Source: Homarus americanus
Taxonomy: Eukaryota > Arthropoda > Malacostraca > Decapoda > Nephropidae
NCBI RefSeq assembly: GCF_018991925.1
Contig: NW_024753828.1
Coordinates: 6,601,286-6,665,285, forward strand
Direction of reading: 5' to 3'
Length of the DNA: 64,000 bases
Notes under the pieces: generated by a model
What the model saw: only the letters and a program-made list of their open reading frames with translations
What the model was told of the DNA's origin: nothing
The model's database searches: none
Made by a program: the position numbers and the translations under genes
Shown: positions 1 through 12,635 of the stretch, in pieces
Layout: each line of letters opens with the position of its first letter
Position numbering within the stretch: position 1 is the stretch's first letter

Positions 1-479
1 CTAACTTAAACTTCAGCTATGGGAAGAAAAAAAATTACACTGAGACTACCTTATATAGATACGTTCACTTGCCACCAGTTAGAAGAAAAAATATTAATGT
101 ACATGTTTGTTTATCAGTCAGCAGGAAGGTGGTCCATTGTTATGAGTTGTGTTCTGTGTTGTGGATACCCCAGACTGTGTGTACCCCAGACTGTGTGTAC
201 CCCAGACATATTACCTGATCCACTGTGTCCTATTTCAGGCTTAGGTAAGGTTTGATTGTTATGGGTCAGGTTAGGTTAGGTTAAAATAGGGTAAAATGGG
301 GTTTTATTAAAGTTAGATTAATTCAAATTATTTTAAATTAGGTTAAATTAGCTTATTTTAAAGCAAACTTACCGGTATATCAGATTATGTTAAGCTAAAG
401 TAGGTTGTTTAGGGTAGCTATAATTAGAGAAGCTTATATTTTTATACAGGGATTAGCCCACCCAGGCACAGGTCACTGA
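1..479. other. Non-coding start of window with short repeats
   Basis: No gene is recognised. A 15-bp unit built on gtgtaccccagact is repeated about three times at 165-206. Degenerate GGTTA copies at 262-283 match the arthropod telomere motif TTAGG, but they are too short to be a telomere. The short open frame at 19-255 has no recognisable domain and probably arises by chance. Confidence 0.5.
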
Positions 480-1900
480 CATTTTATTTTTTTTATTATT
501 TTGCCGCTTACAGCGGCTACTTTATTGTGCACCCCACACTCATCCTGTGAGCGGTAGCGCAAAAGGATTACAGAGTAGGATTTACAAAGGGTCATAATAA
601 TTAACCCCCGTTGTCAGGATATTATGGCACTGAATGTTACACAGTATTTCATTTACATTATTTGTTTAGTTCTATACATAAAGGGTAACTTATTCACAAA
701 TGCGTGAGTACAGGCGTGTGAGGCAGTATGTCCGGCCTCACACTTTGTTATTCCATTTACGTGAGAGGTATTCAAGCACATTGCGTATTTGGTTCTGTAC
801 ATGAGAATTGATATAGTTACTAAGTGCAAAAAAGTGGATACCATCTTAATATGTCAGCTATCTTGCCATTAGAGATGAAGTGTTGTGCCATTTCACACAC
901 AGTGTGCTTGGACCTGTCCCTAAAAGGTTCTATCTTCACACAGTCGAGGACGTAGTGTTCAAGTGTGTGGCCATATGTATGGCCACACACTTTACATTTA
1001 GTTTTGTTTACATCTGCTTGAGGAACATACTGCCAAAGGTACTTATATCCTAACCTTAATCTAGCGGTTACAACATCTTGTATTCTAGTGATCTTGTTAC
1101 TTGCTCCATATACATGTTTCACTTGATACATCTCATCATAGTAACCTATGGATCGACTAGTGCCTGTTTGCACTTGAACCGGTGCCAGACGTATGTTTTG
1201 TATAGTGAAGTTAAATATTCACTCCTTCTGTGATTTCTTCTACACGTCTCCAGACGCTGTTGTGGGGGTTAGCAACACTCCTGAGGTTTGGGAGCCGCCT
1301 ATGGGCACGATGTCTCTCGAAAGACGTCTTTAAGGTGGCGAGGGCAGAAGATGAATGAGGATGTGGAGTCAGTGATGATGAGACTGTCAGTAACAGTGGT
1401 TTCAATGAATTTAATAGCTGTGAGTGGCGAAAGCTAATTCAGTTTTGTAGAGTGGATGCCCAGTTGTTAATTCTAACTCCTTTCTCAATTATATTACCTT
1501 TCAGGTTGAGTCACAACAAAAAGCACTTCCAGCCCTCCCACAGGCGGTGTTAAAGAGATCCATCAGTGTAGATGGTCTGTGTGATATTATCATCAGTCTG
1601 TAGAGTGTGTATGTGTTCCAGAAGCTCTCAATTTGGCAGTGTGTTGGAGATAAATGCTTTGTATAATTAATTTTTTAGGCGGATTACGTCAACTAATATG
1701 ATATTGAAGAGAACTGTCCATAGAATTGGCAGAAGCCCCTGTTGTGTCTCAACTTTGTACAAGGTGTTCTAGTCAAACATCTTCATATATGTTGCTGTAG
1801 TTTGGATTCATTTAGACTCAGTAGTCCCATGGTTCATACATTCTAGCAATTTTAAAGAAAGGAAACAATGTTATCAGATATTGCCAATAGGCAGCTGATG
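480..1900 (-). mobile_element. 3' part of a decayed non-LTR retrotransposon (RNase H, zinc knuckle, 3' UTR)
   Basis: Read on the minus strand from about 1900 down to 480, broken frames resemble a jockey/R1-type element. There is a linker before RNase H, then an RNase H start (HTDGSL near 1575), an internal stretch with VRINNWAST and ITDSTSS near 1450-1370, and an intact C-terminal piece with a zinc knuckle at 820-1173. The 480-650 stretch is the likely 3' UTR. Several frameshifts are needed, so the copy is dead. The reverse-transcriptase core is missing, replaced at about 1.9 kb by a minisatellite. Clade assignment is from domain order only. Confidence 0.6.
820..1173 (-). pseudogene. C-terminal zinc-knuckle segment of a non-LTR reverse transcriptase
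   Basis: A 117-residue open segment carries a Cys-x2-Cys-x7-His-x4-His-x4-Cys-like cluster (CKVCGHTYGHTLEHYVLDC), typical of the zinc knuckle that closes jockey-type reverse transcriptases after RNase H. It lies directly downstream, on the same strand, of the broken RNase H region. A second, shorter copy of the 1042-1177 DNA occurs at 14549-14681 in the same orientation, confirming that this is repeat-family sequence and not a host gene. The apparent start methionine is internal to the original protein. Confidence 0.6.
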
Positions 1901-1936
1901 TGTACGAACTATGGCAAAATGGATCACTTCTGCAGG

Positions 1937-4900
1937 GAGTGAGTTGTGAGAGGTGGGGTGACAGAGTAGTTGTGAGAGGTTGGGGGTGACGGCGTGGTTG
2001 TGAGGGAGGTGGGGGTGACAGAGGTGGTGTGAGAGGAGGTGGGGTGTGGAATGGTTGTGAGAGGTGGGGGTGTGGGGTAGTTGTAGAGAGGTGGGGGTGA
2101 CGGAGTGGTTGTGAGGGGTGGGGTGTGGGGGTGGTTGTGAGGAGGTGGGGGTGATGGGGTTGGTGTGAGATGTGGGGTTGACAGGGGTGGTTGTGAGGGT
2201 GGGGGTGACGGGGTGGTTGTGAGGAGGTGGGGGTGTGGAGGTGGTTGTGAGAGGTGGGGATGACAGGGGGTGGTTGTGAGAGGTGGGTGTGACAGGGGAG
2301 TAGTTGTGAGGAGGTGGGGGTGTGAGGGCAGTTGTGAGAGGTGGGGGTGACAGAGGTGGTTGGGAGGAGGTGGGGGTGAGGGGTGGTTGTGAGGAGGTGG
2401 GGGTGACAGAGGTGGTTGTGAGGAGGTGGGGTGACGGCGGTGGTTGTGAGGTGGGGGTGACGGGGTGGTTGTGAGGTGGGGTGAGGTGGTTGTGAGAGGG
2501 TGGGGTGACAGGGGTTGTTGTGAGAGGTGGGGGTGACGGGGTTGTTGTGAGAGGTGGGGTGACGGGAGTGGTTGTGGAGGTGGGGGTGACAGGGGTGGTT
2601 GTGAGGAGGTGGGTGTGGAGTGGTGTGAGAGGTGGGGATGACGGGGGTGGTTGTGAGGAGGTGGGTGACAGGGGGGTGGTTGAGAGGAGGTGGGGGTGAC
2701 AGGGGTATTTGTGGAGATTGGGGTGAGCAGGAGTGGTTGTGAAAGGTGGGGGTGACGGAGGTGGTTGAGTGGGGGTGACAGGTGGTTGTGAGAGGTGGGG
2801 TGACAGGGTGGTTGTGAGGTGGGGTGACGGGGAGTAGTTGAGAGGTGGGGATGACAGGGTGTTGTGGGGTTGGGGTTGAAGGGGTGGTTGAGAGGTGGGG
2901 ATGGGGGTAGTTGTGAAAGGTGGGGTGAGCGGAGGTGGTTGTTAGGGTGGGGGTGACAGGGGGGTTGTGAGAGGTGAGGGGTGACAGGGGTGGTGTTGAG
3001 GAGGTGGGGATTGAAGGAGGTGGTTGTAGAGGGGTTGGGGTGACAGGTGGTTGTGGAGGTGGGGTGACGGAGGTGGTTGTGAGAGGTGGGGGTGACGGGG
3101 ATGGTTGAGGTTGGGGGCAACGAGGGGGTGGTTCTTGGGGTGGGGATTGACGGAGGTGGTTGTGAGAGGTGGGGGGTGACGGGGTGTTTGTGAGAGGTGG
3201 GGTGACAGGGGTGGTTGTGAGGTGGGGTGACAGGGTGGTTGTGAGGTGGGGTTGACAGGTGGTTGTGAGGGTGGGGTGTGAGGTGGTTGTGGAGGTGTGG
3301 TGGTGACGGGGGTGGTTGTGAGGGTGGGGTGACGGGGGGTTGTTGTGAGAGGTGGGGTGTGGGGGTGGTTGTGAGGTGGGGGTGTGGGGTGGTTGTGAGA
3401 GGTGGGGTGACGGAGGTGGTGTGAGAGGTGGGGATGGCAGGGGAGTGGTTGTGAGAGGTGGGGTGTGACAGGGGTGGTTGTGAGAGGTGGGGTGACAGGG
3501 GGTATTTGTGAGAGGTTGGGGTAGGGGTGGTTGTGAGAGGTGGGGTGAGGAGGAGGTGGTTGTGAGGTGGGGTGACGGAGTGGTTGTGAGGAGGTGGGGG
3601 TGACAGGGGGTGGTTGTGAGATTGGGGGGTGACAGGGAGTTGTGAGGGGTGGGGATGACAGGGAGTGGTTGTGAGGAGGTGGAGTTGAAGGTGGTTGTGA
3701 GATTGGGGTGACGGGGTGGTTGAAGGTGGGGATGACAGGAGGTGGTTGTGTAGAGTTGGATTGACAGGGGTGGTTGTGAGAGGTGAGGGTGACAGGGGTG
3801 AGTGTTGAGAAGTGGGGGTGGAAGAGGTGGTTGTGAGAGGGTGGGGGGTGAGGAGGTGGTTGTGAGGTGGGGTGACGGAGGTGGTTGTGAGAGGTGGGGT
3901 GGGGATGGTTGTGAGTTGGGAACAGCAGGGTGGTTAGGTGGGGTGGGGTGACAGGTTGTGAGGAGGTGGGGTGACAGAGTTTTGTGTGAGGTGGGGTTGA
4001 CAGGGGTTGGTTGTGGGGAGGTGGGTGACAGAGTTGGTTGGGGGTGGGGTGAGGTGGTTGTGAGGTGGGGGGTGACGGGGGTGGATGTGAGAGGTGGGTG
4101 TGGAGGATGGTTGGAGGGGAGGTGGGGTGACGGGGTGGTTGTGAGAGGTGGGGTGAGAGGTGGTTGGGGGTGGGTGTGGGAGTTGTGAGAGGTGGGGTGA
4201 CGGGGGTTGTTAGGGGAGGTGGGGGTGACGGGGGGAGTGGTTGTGAGGGGTGGGGTGACAGGGGGTGGTTGTGAGGAGGTGGGGTGACAGGAGTGGTGTG
4301 AGGAGGTGGGATGTGGGGTGGTTGTGAGGTTAGGTGAGCAGGGGTGGTTGTGAGGAGGTGGGGTGTGGTGTGGTTGTGAGGTGAGCAGAGGTGGTTGTGA
4401 GGAGGTGGGGGTGACGGAAGTGGTTGTGGGGAGGTGGGGGTGACAGGGGTGGTTGTGGGAGTGGGGTGACGGGGGTAGTTGAGAGGTGGGGTTGACAGGG
4501 GTGGTTGTGAGGTTGGGTGACGAGGGTGGATGTGAGGGAGGTGGGGTGACGGAGTGGTTGTGGGGAGGTGGGGGTGACAGAAGGTGGTTGTGAGAGGGTG
4601 GGGTGACAGGGGTGGTTGTTGGGGTGGGGGTGCAGGGGTGGTTGTGGGGAGGTGGGGTGACGGGGGTGGTTGTGAGAGGTGGGGGTGGTGACGGGGGTTG
4701 TTGTGAGAGTGGGGTGGACAGGGGGTAGTTGTGAGATTGGGGGTGACAAGGTGGTTGTGAGGAGGTGGGGTGACAGGTGGTGTGGGGGTGGGGTTGACGG
4801 GGGAGTGGTTGTGGGGAGGTGGGGTTGACGGGGTGGTTGTGAGAGGTGGGGTGACAGGGGTGGTTGTGGAGGAGGTGGGGATGACGGGGAGTGGTTGTGA

Positions 4901-5725
4901 GAGGTTGGGTGGAAGGGGTGGTTGTGAGAGGGTGGGGGTGGGGTGGTTGTGAAGGTGGGGTGAGCAGAGGTGGTTGTGAGAGTTAGTGGTGAGGTGGTTG
5001 TGAGGTGGGGTGACAGAGGTGGTGTTGAGAGGTGGGGGTGGAGGTGGTTGTGAGAGGTGGGGTGACAGGGTGGTTGTGAGAGATTGGGGGTGTGGAGGTG
5101 GTTGTGAGAGGTGGGGTGACAGGGATGGTTGTGAGGAGTTGGAGGACAGCAGGGGTGGTTGTTAGAAGTGGGGTGACGGAGGTGGTTGTGAGAGGTGGGG
5201 TGACAGAGGTGGTTGTGAGAGGTGGGGGTGACAGAGTGGTTGTGAGATTGGGGTTGACAGAGGTGGTTGTGAGAGGTGGGGTGACGGGGTGGTTGTGAGA
5301 GGGTGGGGTGACGGAGGTGGTTGTGAGGTGGGGGGTGACAGGGGTGGTTGTGAGAGGGTGGGGGTGACAGGGGTTGTTGTGAGGTGGGGAGTGACAGGGG
5401 TAGTTGTGAGGAGGTGGGGTGACAGGGGTGGTTGTAGAGGTGGGGGTGTGGAGGTGGTGTGAGGTGGGGATGAGCAGAGTGGTTGTGAGAGGTGGGGTGA
5501 CAGGGGGTGGTTGTGAGGTGGGGTGACGGGGTGGTTGTGGAGGTGGGTGACAGGGGTGGTTGTGAGAGAGATTGGGGTGACAGGTGGATTTGGTAGAGGT
5601 GGGGGTGAGCGGAGGTGGTTGTGAGAGGTGGGGTGACAGAGTGGTTGTGAGAGGTGGGGTGACGAGGTGGTGAGAGGTGGGGGTGACAGGTAGTGTGTGA
5701 GAGGTGGGTGACGGGGTGGTTGTTC
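1937..5725. repeat. G-rich minisatellite, unit about 28 bp
   Basis: A degenerate tandem array whose unit reads roughly gaggtgggggtgacaggg followed by gtggttgt, with indels in most copies. The + strand is almost free of C and full of runs of three to five G. Long open frames on the minus strand (for example 1924-3120, rich in Pro, Thr, Ser and His) follow from stop-poor repeat composition and are not genes. The array is separated from the next block by 5726-5892, which is diverged repeat and AT-rich unique DNA. Confidence 0.9.
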
Positions 5726-5892
5726 TGGTGTTGAGGTGTTGTTGATATGGGGTGTACGGATGTTGTGGAGGTGGGGTTGGGAGTGGGGTGGTGGGTTGTG
5801 TGTGATATTCATGGTGAGATAAATGGTTTTAATTTATGTTTGTAATATTACTATACAATTATAAGATATGTTAAATAATTTGGTGTTTTCGA

Positions 5893-7392
5893 GATGGGTG
5901 GGGGTGACGGGTAGTTGGTGAGGAAGGTGGGGGTGACGAGGGTGGTTGTGAGAGGTGGGGGTGAAGGAGGTGGTTGTGAGAGGTGGGGGTGACGGGGTAG
6001 TTGTGAGAGGTGGGGGTGACGGATGTTGTGAGGTGGGGTGACGGAGGTGGTTGTGAGAGGTGGGGGTGACAGGGGTAGTTGTGAGGGGTGGGGGTGACGG
6101 GGGTGTGTTGAGAGGTGGGGTGACAGGGAGTTGTGAGAGGTGGGGGTGAAGGGGTAGTTATGAGAGGTGGGGTGACGGAGGTAGTTGTGAGAGGTGGGGT
6201 GACGGAGGTAGTTGTGAGAGGTGGGGGTGACAGGAGGTGGTTGTGAGAGGTGGGGGTGACGGGGGGTAGTTGTGAGAGGTGGGGGTGACGGAGGTAGTTG
6301 TGAGAGAGGTGGGTGTGACGGAGGGTGGTTGTGAGAGGTGGGGTGAAGTGGTTTTTGAGAGGTGGGGGTGACGGAGGTGGTTGTGGGAGGTGGGGTGACG
6401 GAGGTGGTTGTGAGAGGTGGGGGTGACGGAGGTAGTGTGAGGTGGTGGAGGGGTGGTTGTGAAGGTGGGGGTGACAGGGGTGGTTGTGAGAGGTGGGGGC
6501 AGGGGTGGTTGGGGAGGTGGGGTGACGGAGGTAGTTGTGAGGTGGGGTGACGGAGGTGGTTGTGAGAGGTGGGGGTGACAGGGTAGTTGTGAGGTGGGGG
6601 TGACGGGGTAGTTGAGGTGGGGTGAAGGAGGTGAGTTGTGAGAGGTGGGGTGACGGGGTGGTGTGAGAGGGTGGGGGTGACGGAGGTAGTTGTGAGAGGT
6701 GGGGGTGACGGAGGAGTGATTGTGAGAGGTGGGGGTGACGGGAGTGGTTGTGAGGGACGGGGGTAGTGTTGAGAGGTGGGGGTGACGGAGGTATTTGTGA
6801 GAGGTGTGGGTGAAGGGGTAGTTGTGAGAGGTGGGGTGACGGAGGTAGTTGTGAGGGTGGGGGTGTGAGGAGGTAGTTGTGAGAGTGGGGGTGACGGAGG
6901 TGGTTGTGAGAGGTGGGGTGACGGGGGTGGTTGAGAGGTGGGGTGAGACGGAGGTGGTTGTGAGAGGTGGGGGTGACGGAGGTGGTTGTGAGAGGTGGGG
7001 TGACAGAGGTGGTTGTGGGAGGTGGGGGTGACGGAGGTGGTTGTGAGAGGTGGGGTGACGAAGGTAGTTGTGAGAGGTGGGGGTGACGAGGGGTAGTTGT
7101 GAGGTGGGGGTGACAGGGGTGGTTGTGAGAGGTGGGGGTGACGAGGGGTGGTTGTAGGTGGGGTGACGGAGGTAGGTGTTGAGAGGTGGGGGTGACGAGG
7201 TAGCTGTGAGAGGGTGGGGGTGACAGGGGTAGTTGAGGGTGGGGGTGGAGGGGTGGTTGTGAGAGGATGGGGTGACAGGGTGGTTGTGAGAGGTGGGGAT
7301 GACAGGGGTAGTTGTGAGAGGTGGGGGTGAAGGTAGTTGTGAGAGGTGGGGGTGACGTAGGTAGTTGGTGAGAGGGTGGAGGTGACGGAGGT
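5893..7392. repeat. Second block of the G-rich minisatellite
   Basis: This is the same unit as the 1.9-5.7 kb array but more homogeneous, with many near-perfect copies of gtgagaggtgggggtgacgg. It runs straight into a TAA microsatellite at 7393. The two blocks share unit and orientation, so the roughly 165 bp between them is probably an insertion into, or decay within, one original array. Confidence 0.9.
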
Positions 7393-7393
7393 G

Positions 7394-7456
<63 letters not shown>

Positions 7457-7460
7457 TTAA

Positions 7461-7550
<90 letters not shown>

Positions 7551-7551
7551 A

Positions 7552-7600
<49 letters not shown>
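7393..7600. repeat. (TAA)n microsatellite
   Basis: About 200 bp of nearly pure taa repeats with a few interruptions near 7455 and 7530. On the minus strand it extends the Pro-rich frame of the neighbouring array with runs of Tyr, Ile and Leu, which is an artefact. Confidence 0.95.
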
Positions 7601-7915
7601 TCATAGTACTCTAAATAAAATTTATAATAAAAAACTACAAATTAAATACTAAAATATTAATGATAATAATAATAAAATCATAAAAGAAATACAAAATAAA
7701 TAAGATCAAAAGTGAAAATGATATACTGTATGTATGTTGTGTTGTTAGTAGCAAGAGAAACAATTGAGACCCTACAATTGTGTGTAAATGAGGCAGGAAG
7801 ACATATCAGCAGCCTGGGACTTGGTCACATTTTGATGCCATATTGAGGTCTACCATTAGAACAACATTACTTTATATCTTCCCAGGCGGTAGTCCTCCTG
7901 TTTGGCTGCCTACTA
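7601..7915. other. AT-rich spacer, nothing recognised
   Basis: AT-rich sequence between the TAA microsatellite and the next minisatellite. I see no coding potential, tRNA-like box or terminal repeat. Confidence 0.5.
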
Positions 7916-8665
7916 CGTGTGTGGTGTAGTGATGACTGTGATGTGTGGTGTGGTGATGACTGGTGTGTAATGTGGTGATGACCGTGGTGTGTGATGTGGT
8001 GATGGCCGTGGTGTGTGGTGTTGTGATGACCCTGGTGTGATGGGTGATGATTGTGGTGTGGGATGTGGTGATGACTGTGGTGTGTGGTGTTGTGATGACT
8101 GGTGTGTGATGTGGTGATAACTGTGGTGTGTGGTGTTGTGATGACTGGTGCTTGATGTGGTGATGGTCATAGTGTGTGCTGTGGTGATGACTGTGGTGTA
8201 TGGTGTTGTGATGGCTGTGGTGTGGTGATGACTGTGCTGTGTGGTGTTGTAATGACTGTGGTGTTGGATGTAGTGATGACCGTGGTGTGTTATGTGGTGA
8301 TGATCGCGGTGTGTGGTGTTATGATAACTGTGGTGTGGGATGTGGTGATGACTGTGGTGTGTGGTGTTGTGATGACTGTGGTTTGGGATGTGTTGATGGC
8401 CATGGTGTGTGGTGTTGTGATGACCGTGGTGTGTGGTGTTGTGATGGCCGTGGTGTGTGGTGTTGTGATGACTGGTGTGGTGTGTGGTGATGACTGTGGT
8501 GTGTGGTGTGGTGATAACCGTGGTGTTTAGTGAGGTGATGACTGGTCTGTGGTGTGGTGATGACTGGTGTGTGGTGATGAATGTGGTGTGTGGTGTGGTG
8601 GTGACTGTGGTGTGTGGTGTGGTGATGACTGTGATGTGTAGTGGGGTAATGTCTGAGGAATATGG
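7916..8665. repeat. GT-rich minisatellite, unit about 24 bp
   Basis: Tandem copies built on gatgactgtggtgtgtggtg, alternating with variants (gatgaccgtgg, gatggccgtgg). Open frames on both strands (His/Ser-rich minus, Val/Cys/Gly/Asp-rich plus) are translations of the repeat. A related array in reverse orientation follows at 8880-9130. Confidence 0.9.
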
Positions 8666-8879
8666 TGTGGTGTTTACCCACCTTTCTCACGGGCCCCGGC
8701 CAGAGGTCGGCACCCGGCTATCTAGCGGTCGAAGTGAATGAATCATGGGACCGAGCAACGTAGTTCTGATTTATTAACTTAAACGCTGAGTTCGCTTATA
8801 GTTAGAACCAGTCCTGCACCTACACCTCACACCACGCACCCCAGTCATCCAACTCATCACCCACACACCCAAGTTATCA

Positions 8880-9130
8880 CTCCAGAACACAACCAAATTA
8901 TTGCATCATCACTTTCTAATCAACACCCAACCTTACAACGTGGTCATCACCCACCACCGTCATCACCTCGATCTCGGTCATCACCCACCACACACTCAGT
9001 CATCACCCACCACCTCATCATCGGTCATCACCCCACCACACACTCCGTCATCACCCACCACACATTCAGTCATCACTAGGTCATCACCCCACCACACACT
9101 CGTCATCACCACACCACACACTCGGTCATC
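8880..9130. repeat. CA-rich minisatellite, inverse of the 7.9-8.7 kb array
   Basis: Tandem copies of about 22 bp built on gtcatcacccaccacacac. The reverse complement (gtgtgtggtgggtgatgac) closely resembles the unit of the 7916-8665 array, so the two blocks look like inverted relatives around a spacer of about 215 bp. Confidence 0.8.
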
Positions 9131-11559
9131 ATGGCACAGACGCTGTTTAACCCACCTGCAACACACAGTCACCTCCCACTACACATACGCTATCATTCAC
9201 CTGTGTTTATAATGAACCTATCGCGGCCTAGACTCGAGAAATGGCTAAAACAGGTTAAAGCGGCGGTAAACCACTCACAGCTTAATGCAAACAAAATTAA
9301 CCATTGTGTTTCAATATACCGCCATGTGTCCATAAAGTGGGCGGGGTGACAGCCAGGTACGTGATCAGTTCTACTTCGTGTCGTTATCAAAACAAATTGA
9401 AAAAAAAAATACTGTTGTACAATTTGACAAATTTGTAATTTTTAACCATAGTTCGCTTTCCAGTTAATTTATTTCAATTTACAACTCCAAACATAACTTT
9501 ACCCCTTCATCACACATGGTAATATATTCTCAAATATTTATCAACTTAAAAGACACTAAATACATTCCTCTACGTATATGTGGACGACTAAATACGAGCA
9601 AAGTTGTGGAAAGAAATATTCCTCCCCGAGAGCACAACACGTCTGGATCATGTGTTGTGTAACTCTCCGATTCTAATTTCACAAACAAGAGAAGTTGTGA
9701 GTGTATGGGGCAGGTTTATACGTCCAGCAGAATCAGATAAAGTCAATGTATTTTTAGGAACACTTTCCATTGTTTAAGATACTAATTGACGGTTCAGTAT
9801 TGAATGGATTCAGACTGGCGATAATTGGGCTTCTTGTTAGCTAGTAGTGTCCAAGGTGGGTGGTGGTGGTGGTGTGTAATGAACAAGGTGGTACAATAAT
9901 TGTGATGTAGTCTTTGGCATAGACTACGTATATTTTACTTTATTCATAAAGTAAATAAACATATCAATACTTTCTATAAAGTAAAAATATTGGGAATTAT
10001 AAACTTAACCTTTACTGCATTAATCAAATTACAGATGCATGTATATAATCCACTTACTATTACAACCATGACGTGACTTGTTAACGATGCGAAAATATCA
10101 TCTGTAAATTAAAAAATAAATAAAGTTGTCTGGGAATCCTTGCATTTCAGTAGCGGTTAATTATTCGTAAGAGTTGAGTGATATTTGCGCCCAGTTAACA
10201 GTAAGGGTCTCTTCTTCATTTTTGTATTGAAAATGGATAATGAAGGGCGTTGAGGGAGACTTTGGCCGGGTATTTCCTGGATATGGTTGACACACTTTAT
10301 AGTTCCTTCACCTTTACATGGGATATAACTCCATATTTCAGGTTTTCATAAGCTTTACACTGTTTTTACACGTTTATTGTTGGGGTGCTTTGGGTATGTA
10401 TTTGTGTTTTATATAAGGTTTATTGACCGGTGGGTTGTTTTTCTTGGGTATTGTTTGTTTGTTAGTATGTATGTTGTCCTCTTCCCTTCAGCTGCAGGTA
10501 ACTATTAGAGGGTCATTTACCTCATATTCTTCTACGTTATATTCACCTGTCTCACTTCAATTTCCACCTGTTCATATATAGTATCTTCACACTCCCTTAC
10601 CTCACCTTCATCGTCTCCACCTGTTCTGTCCCCTCCTCACCTGTTTCACTCACTCCTGGTCTCCTGCCTGTAGTACCATCATGCACCTCTTATTTCAGTA
10701 CAATCTTCAGGTAATGACTGTTTGTATCTGTCTCTCAGGTCATCAGTGTGCGTTGGTGACATAAATATATCAAAGAATCTCAATCACGCAGGAGGAAATT
10801 AGTTGAATGAAGAGAGTTGAATTTACGAGAAACATTTATTTTCTTTAAGGGCCAACACCAATGTTACTGAGGACAAGGCACCACAATGCTCCAATATGTT
10901 TGATACAAAATGTGTGGGTTTAAGATATATATTTCCATAATAGATTAACAGCATATCTGAATAGACCTTTAAGCTGGACTCTTGGTGGACTCTAAGATAC
11001 ATTATACGATTTTTGTTTTTCTTTTATTTTTTGTTCTCTCTCTAAATTATATGTTCTGTTAACATAACTAAGTAAAGTGTTAGCTGGATACCTGAGACAA
11101 ATGTACTGCAATTAAATATTTTAATTGCCTTCAGTTACCTCATTTATATGTAACAATTAGTGAGCTTTGGTCTGTTATCAAATGATTTTCCCTTTCTGTT
11201 TTCAGTTTCTTATTAAACTATACAATTAACATGGCATTCCCTCACCTGTAATTAATGGCATTCTTCATTCACCTCATATCATTTATCACTAATTAAGCTC
11301 CTCACTCTGCTGTTTTACGTCTTATTTTGACTGAAAGCCATAAATAACAACGCAACCTGATTCTTTAAAATTCTTAAAATGACGTTTGTATGATATGAAC
11401 TTTTTGCTGAACGGTGAAATGTGACTGAAGTTCGATCTGGCAATATTACTGTCTCACTAGAGATAACAGAGAGAACACACAAAGAAGTCCATATATACAA
11501 ACACGCACGATATACGTATATTGTGTGGTTGTTCTAGTGTAGCTGGGTTGGCAGTCAGG
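9131..11559. other. Unannotated AT-rich non-coding DNA
   Basis: No convincing reading frame, domain or terminal repeat was found on either strand. The open frames at 9131-9390 and 11315-11500 are short and lack recognisable motifs. A short GGT-rich tract lies at 9855-9880. It could be intergenic DNA or intron of a gene starting outside the window. Confidence 0.4.
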
Positions 11560-11850
11560 GCCACTAGGCGTGATTTTATTTGAGGTGTAGAAGCTGTCGC
11601 TTATTCAAAACTCACCTTGAGTTACAGGTTGCATGACCCAGTGTCAAGGAATAGTCCGAGGGCTGGACAACTCGCTAACTGGCTGGTTATTGCGGAGACG
11701 TCCTTATCGATTGCATCAGGTTCTCCAATTACTGCTGGGTGACGGAGGCAAATGGCGTAAAAACTTGCATGGTATCACCCTGCCTGGGATCTAACCGGGG
11801 TGTTGCAAGCGAGGCATGCTGACCGTATACACAGGTCACCATTCATATAT
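11560..11850 (-). repeat. Probable tRNA-derived SINE, antisense
   Basis: Near 11790-11840 the minus strand shows a tRNA-like arrangement: an A-box-like stretch followed by a B-box-like GGTTAGATCCC (perfect box GGTTCGANTCC), then a body of about 200 bp. It resembles the other tRNA-headed repeats in this window in layout only. No second copy with the same body was found here, so the SINE call rests on the boxes. Confidence 0.35.
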
Positions 11851-12635
11851 AAACAGGTACATGCACACACACACATGCGCAGATCTCTGTCTCTTTGAAA
11901 GTATTTTCTTACTGTGTACAAAGACACTCACTGTATATTATAAAGTTTGGTTATGAAATTACCTTCTCCTTGTGTTACCTCATATACCTGGATTTAGCCT
12001 GCCAGCACATAACACTCTGTGATGTTGTGCTGGACGTTGAGCCCTCGTGTATACACCTCGTGGCTCACTCTCTCCTTTCCTGATTAACATATCCGTGGCC
12101 TTGGCATTCTCAGAAAACATACCTAGCCACACGCAGGCGAGAAACACGTGCACACACGCGAGGCAGACAGACAGACAAACCAGGCAGAAGCAGACGCGTG
12201 CTGTATGTACACACATGTACGCACGTGACGGCACGCACCGATTCCCAGAAAAATCTATACACACTTATGGAAGATTTTCACATAGATCGATGGTCTTCTA
12301 TTGAAACATTGCTTCTTTGTCTTGTAGTTGTTGTTTGACCCCAACAGGTGATACAATGTTGCTGTTGTGTTTAAACATTGACGATCTCTAATACCTGTAA
12401 GGCAGTTATACAAATTATTATGACGCCAGGTGAACCACTGTGGTGGGAGTTATTCCTTATGGTTCATTATAATATTAGGTAAAATTTCTAGTAACGGTTT
12501 GGATTTGCTCATCAGGTTCGGTTGAAAAAGTCATAAACGTTGCTAGTTTCAGTGTATTATTGTTTTAAGTTATGTTCGGTTATGTGACTGGGCTTTATCA
12601 TTATATCTAGGAAAGTCTTTTAGATGGGCTGTACA
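11851..12635. other. Non-coding, short CA/CAGA simple repeats
   Basis: Contains a CA tract near 11868-11880 and a CAGA-rich stretch near 12160-12190. The opposing open frames at 11980-12304 lack domains and overlap simple sequence. Nothing else is recognised. Confidence 0.4.

Noticed and set aside
262..440. Chromosome end, suggested by GGTTA-like repeats
   Set aside because: Only a few degenerate units; similar short tracts lie inside the window at 15.2 and 44.2 kb.
1924..3120. Long minus-strand open frame rich in Pro, His, Thr and Ser (398 codons)
   Set aside because: It is the translation of a degenerate G-rich minisatellite; unit length is not a multiple of three and indels shift the peptide throughout, so no protein is conserved.
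5871..7604. 577-codon minus-strand frame with Tyr/Ile/Leu runs then Pro-rich sequence
   Set aside because: It spans the TAA microsatellite and the second G-rich array; stop codons are absent only because of repeat composition.
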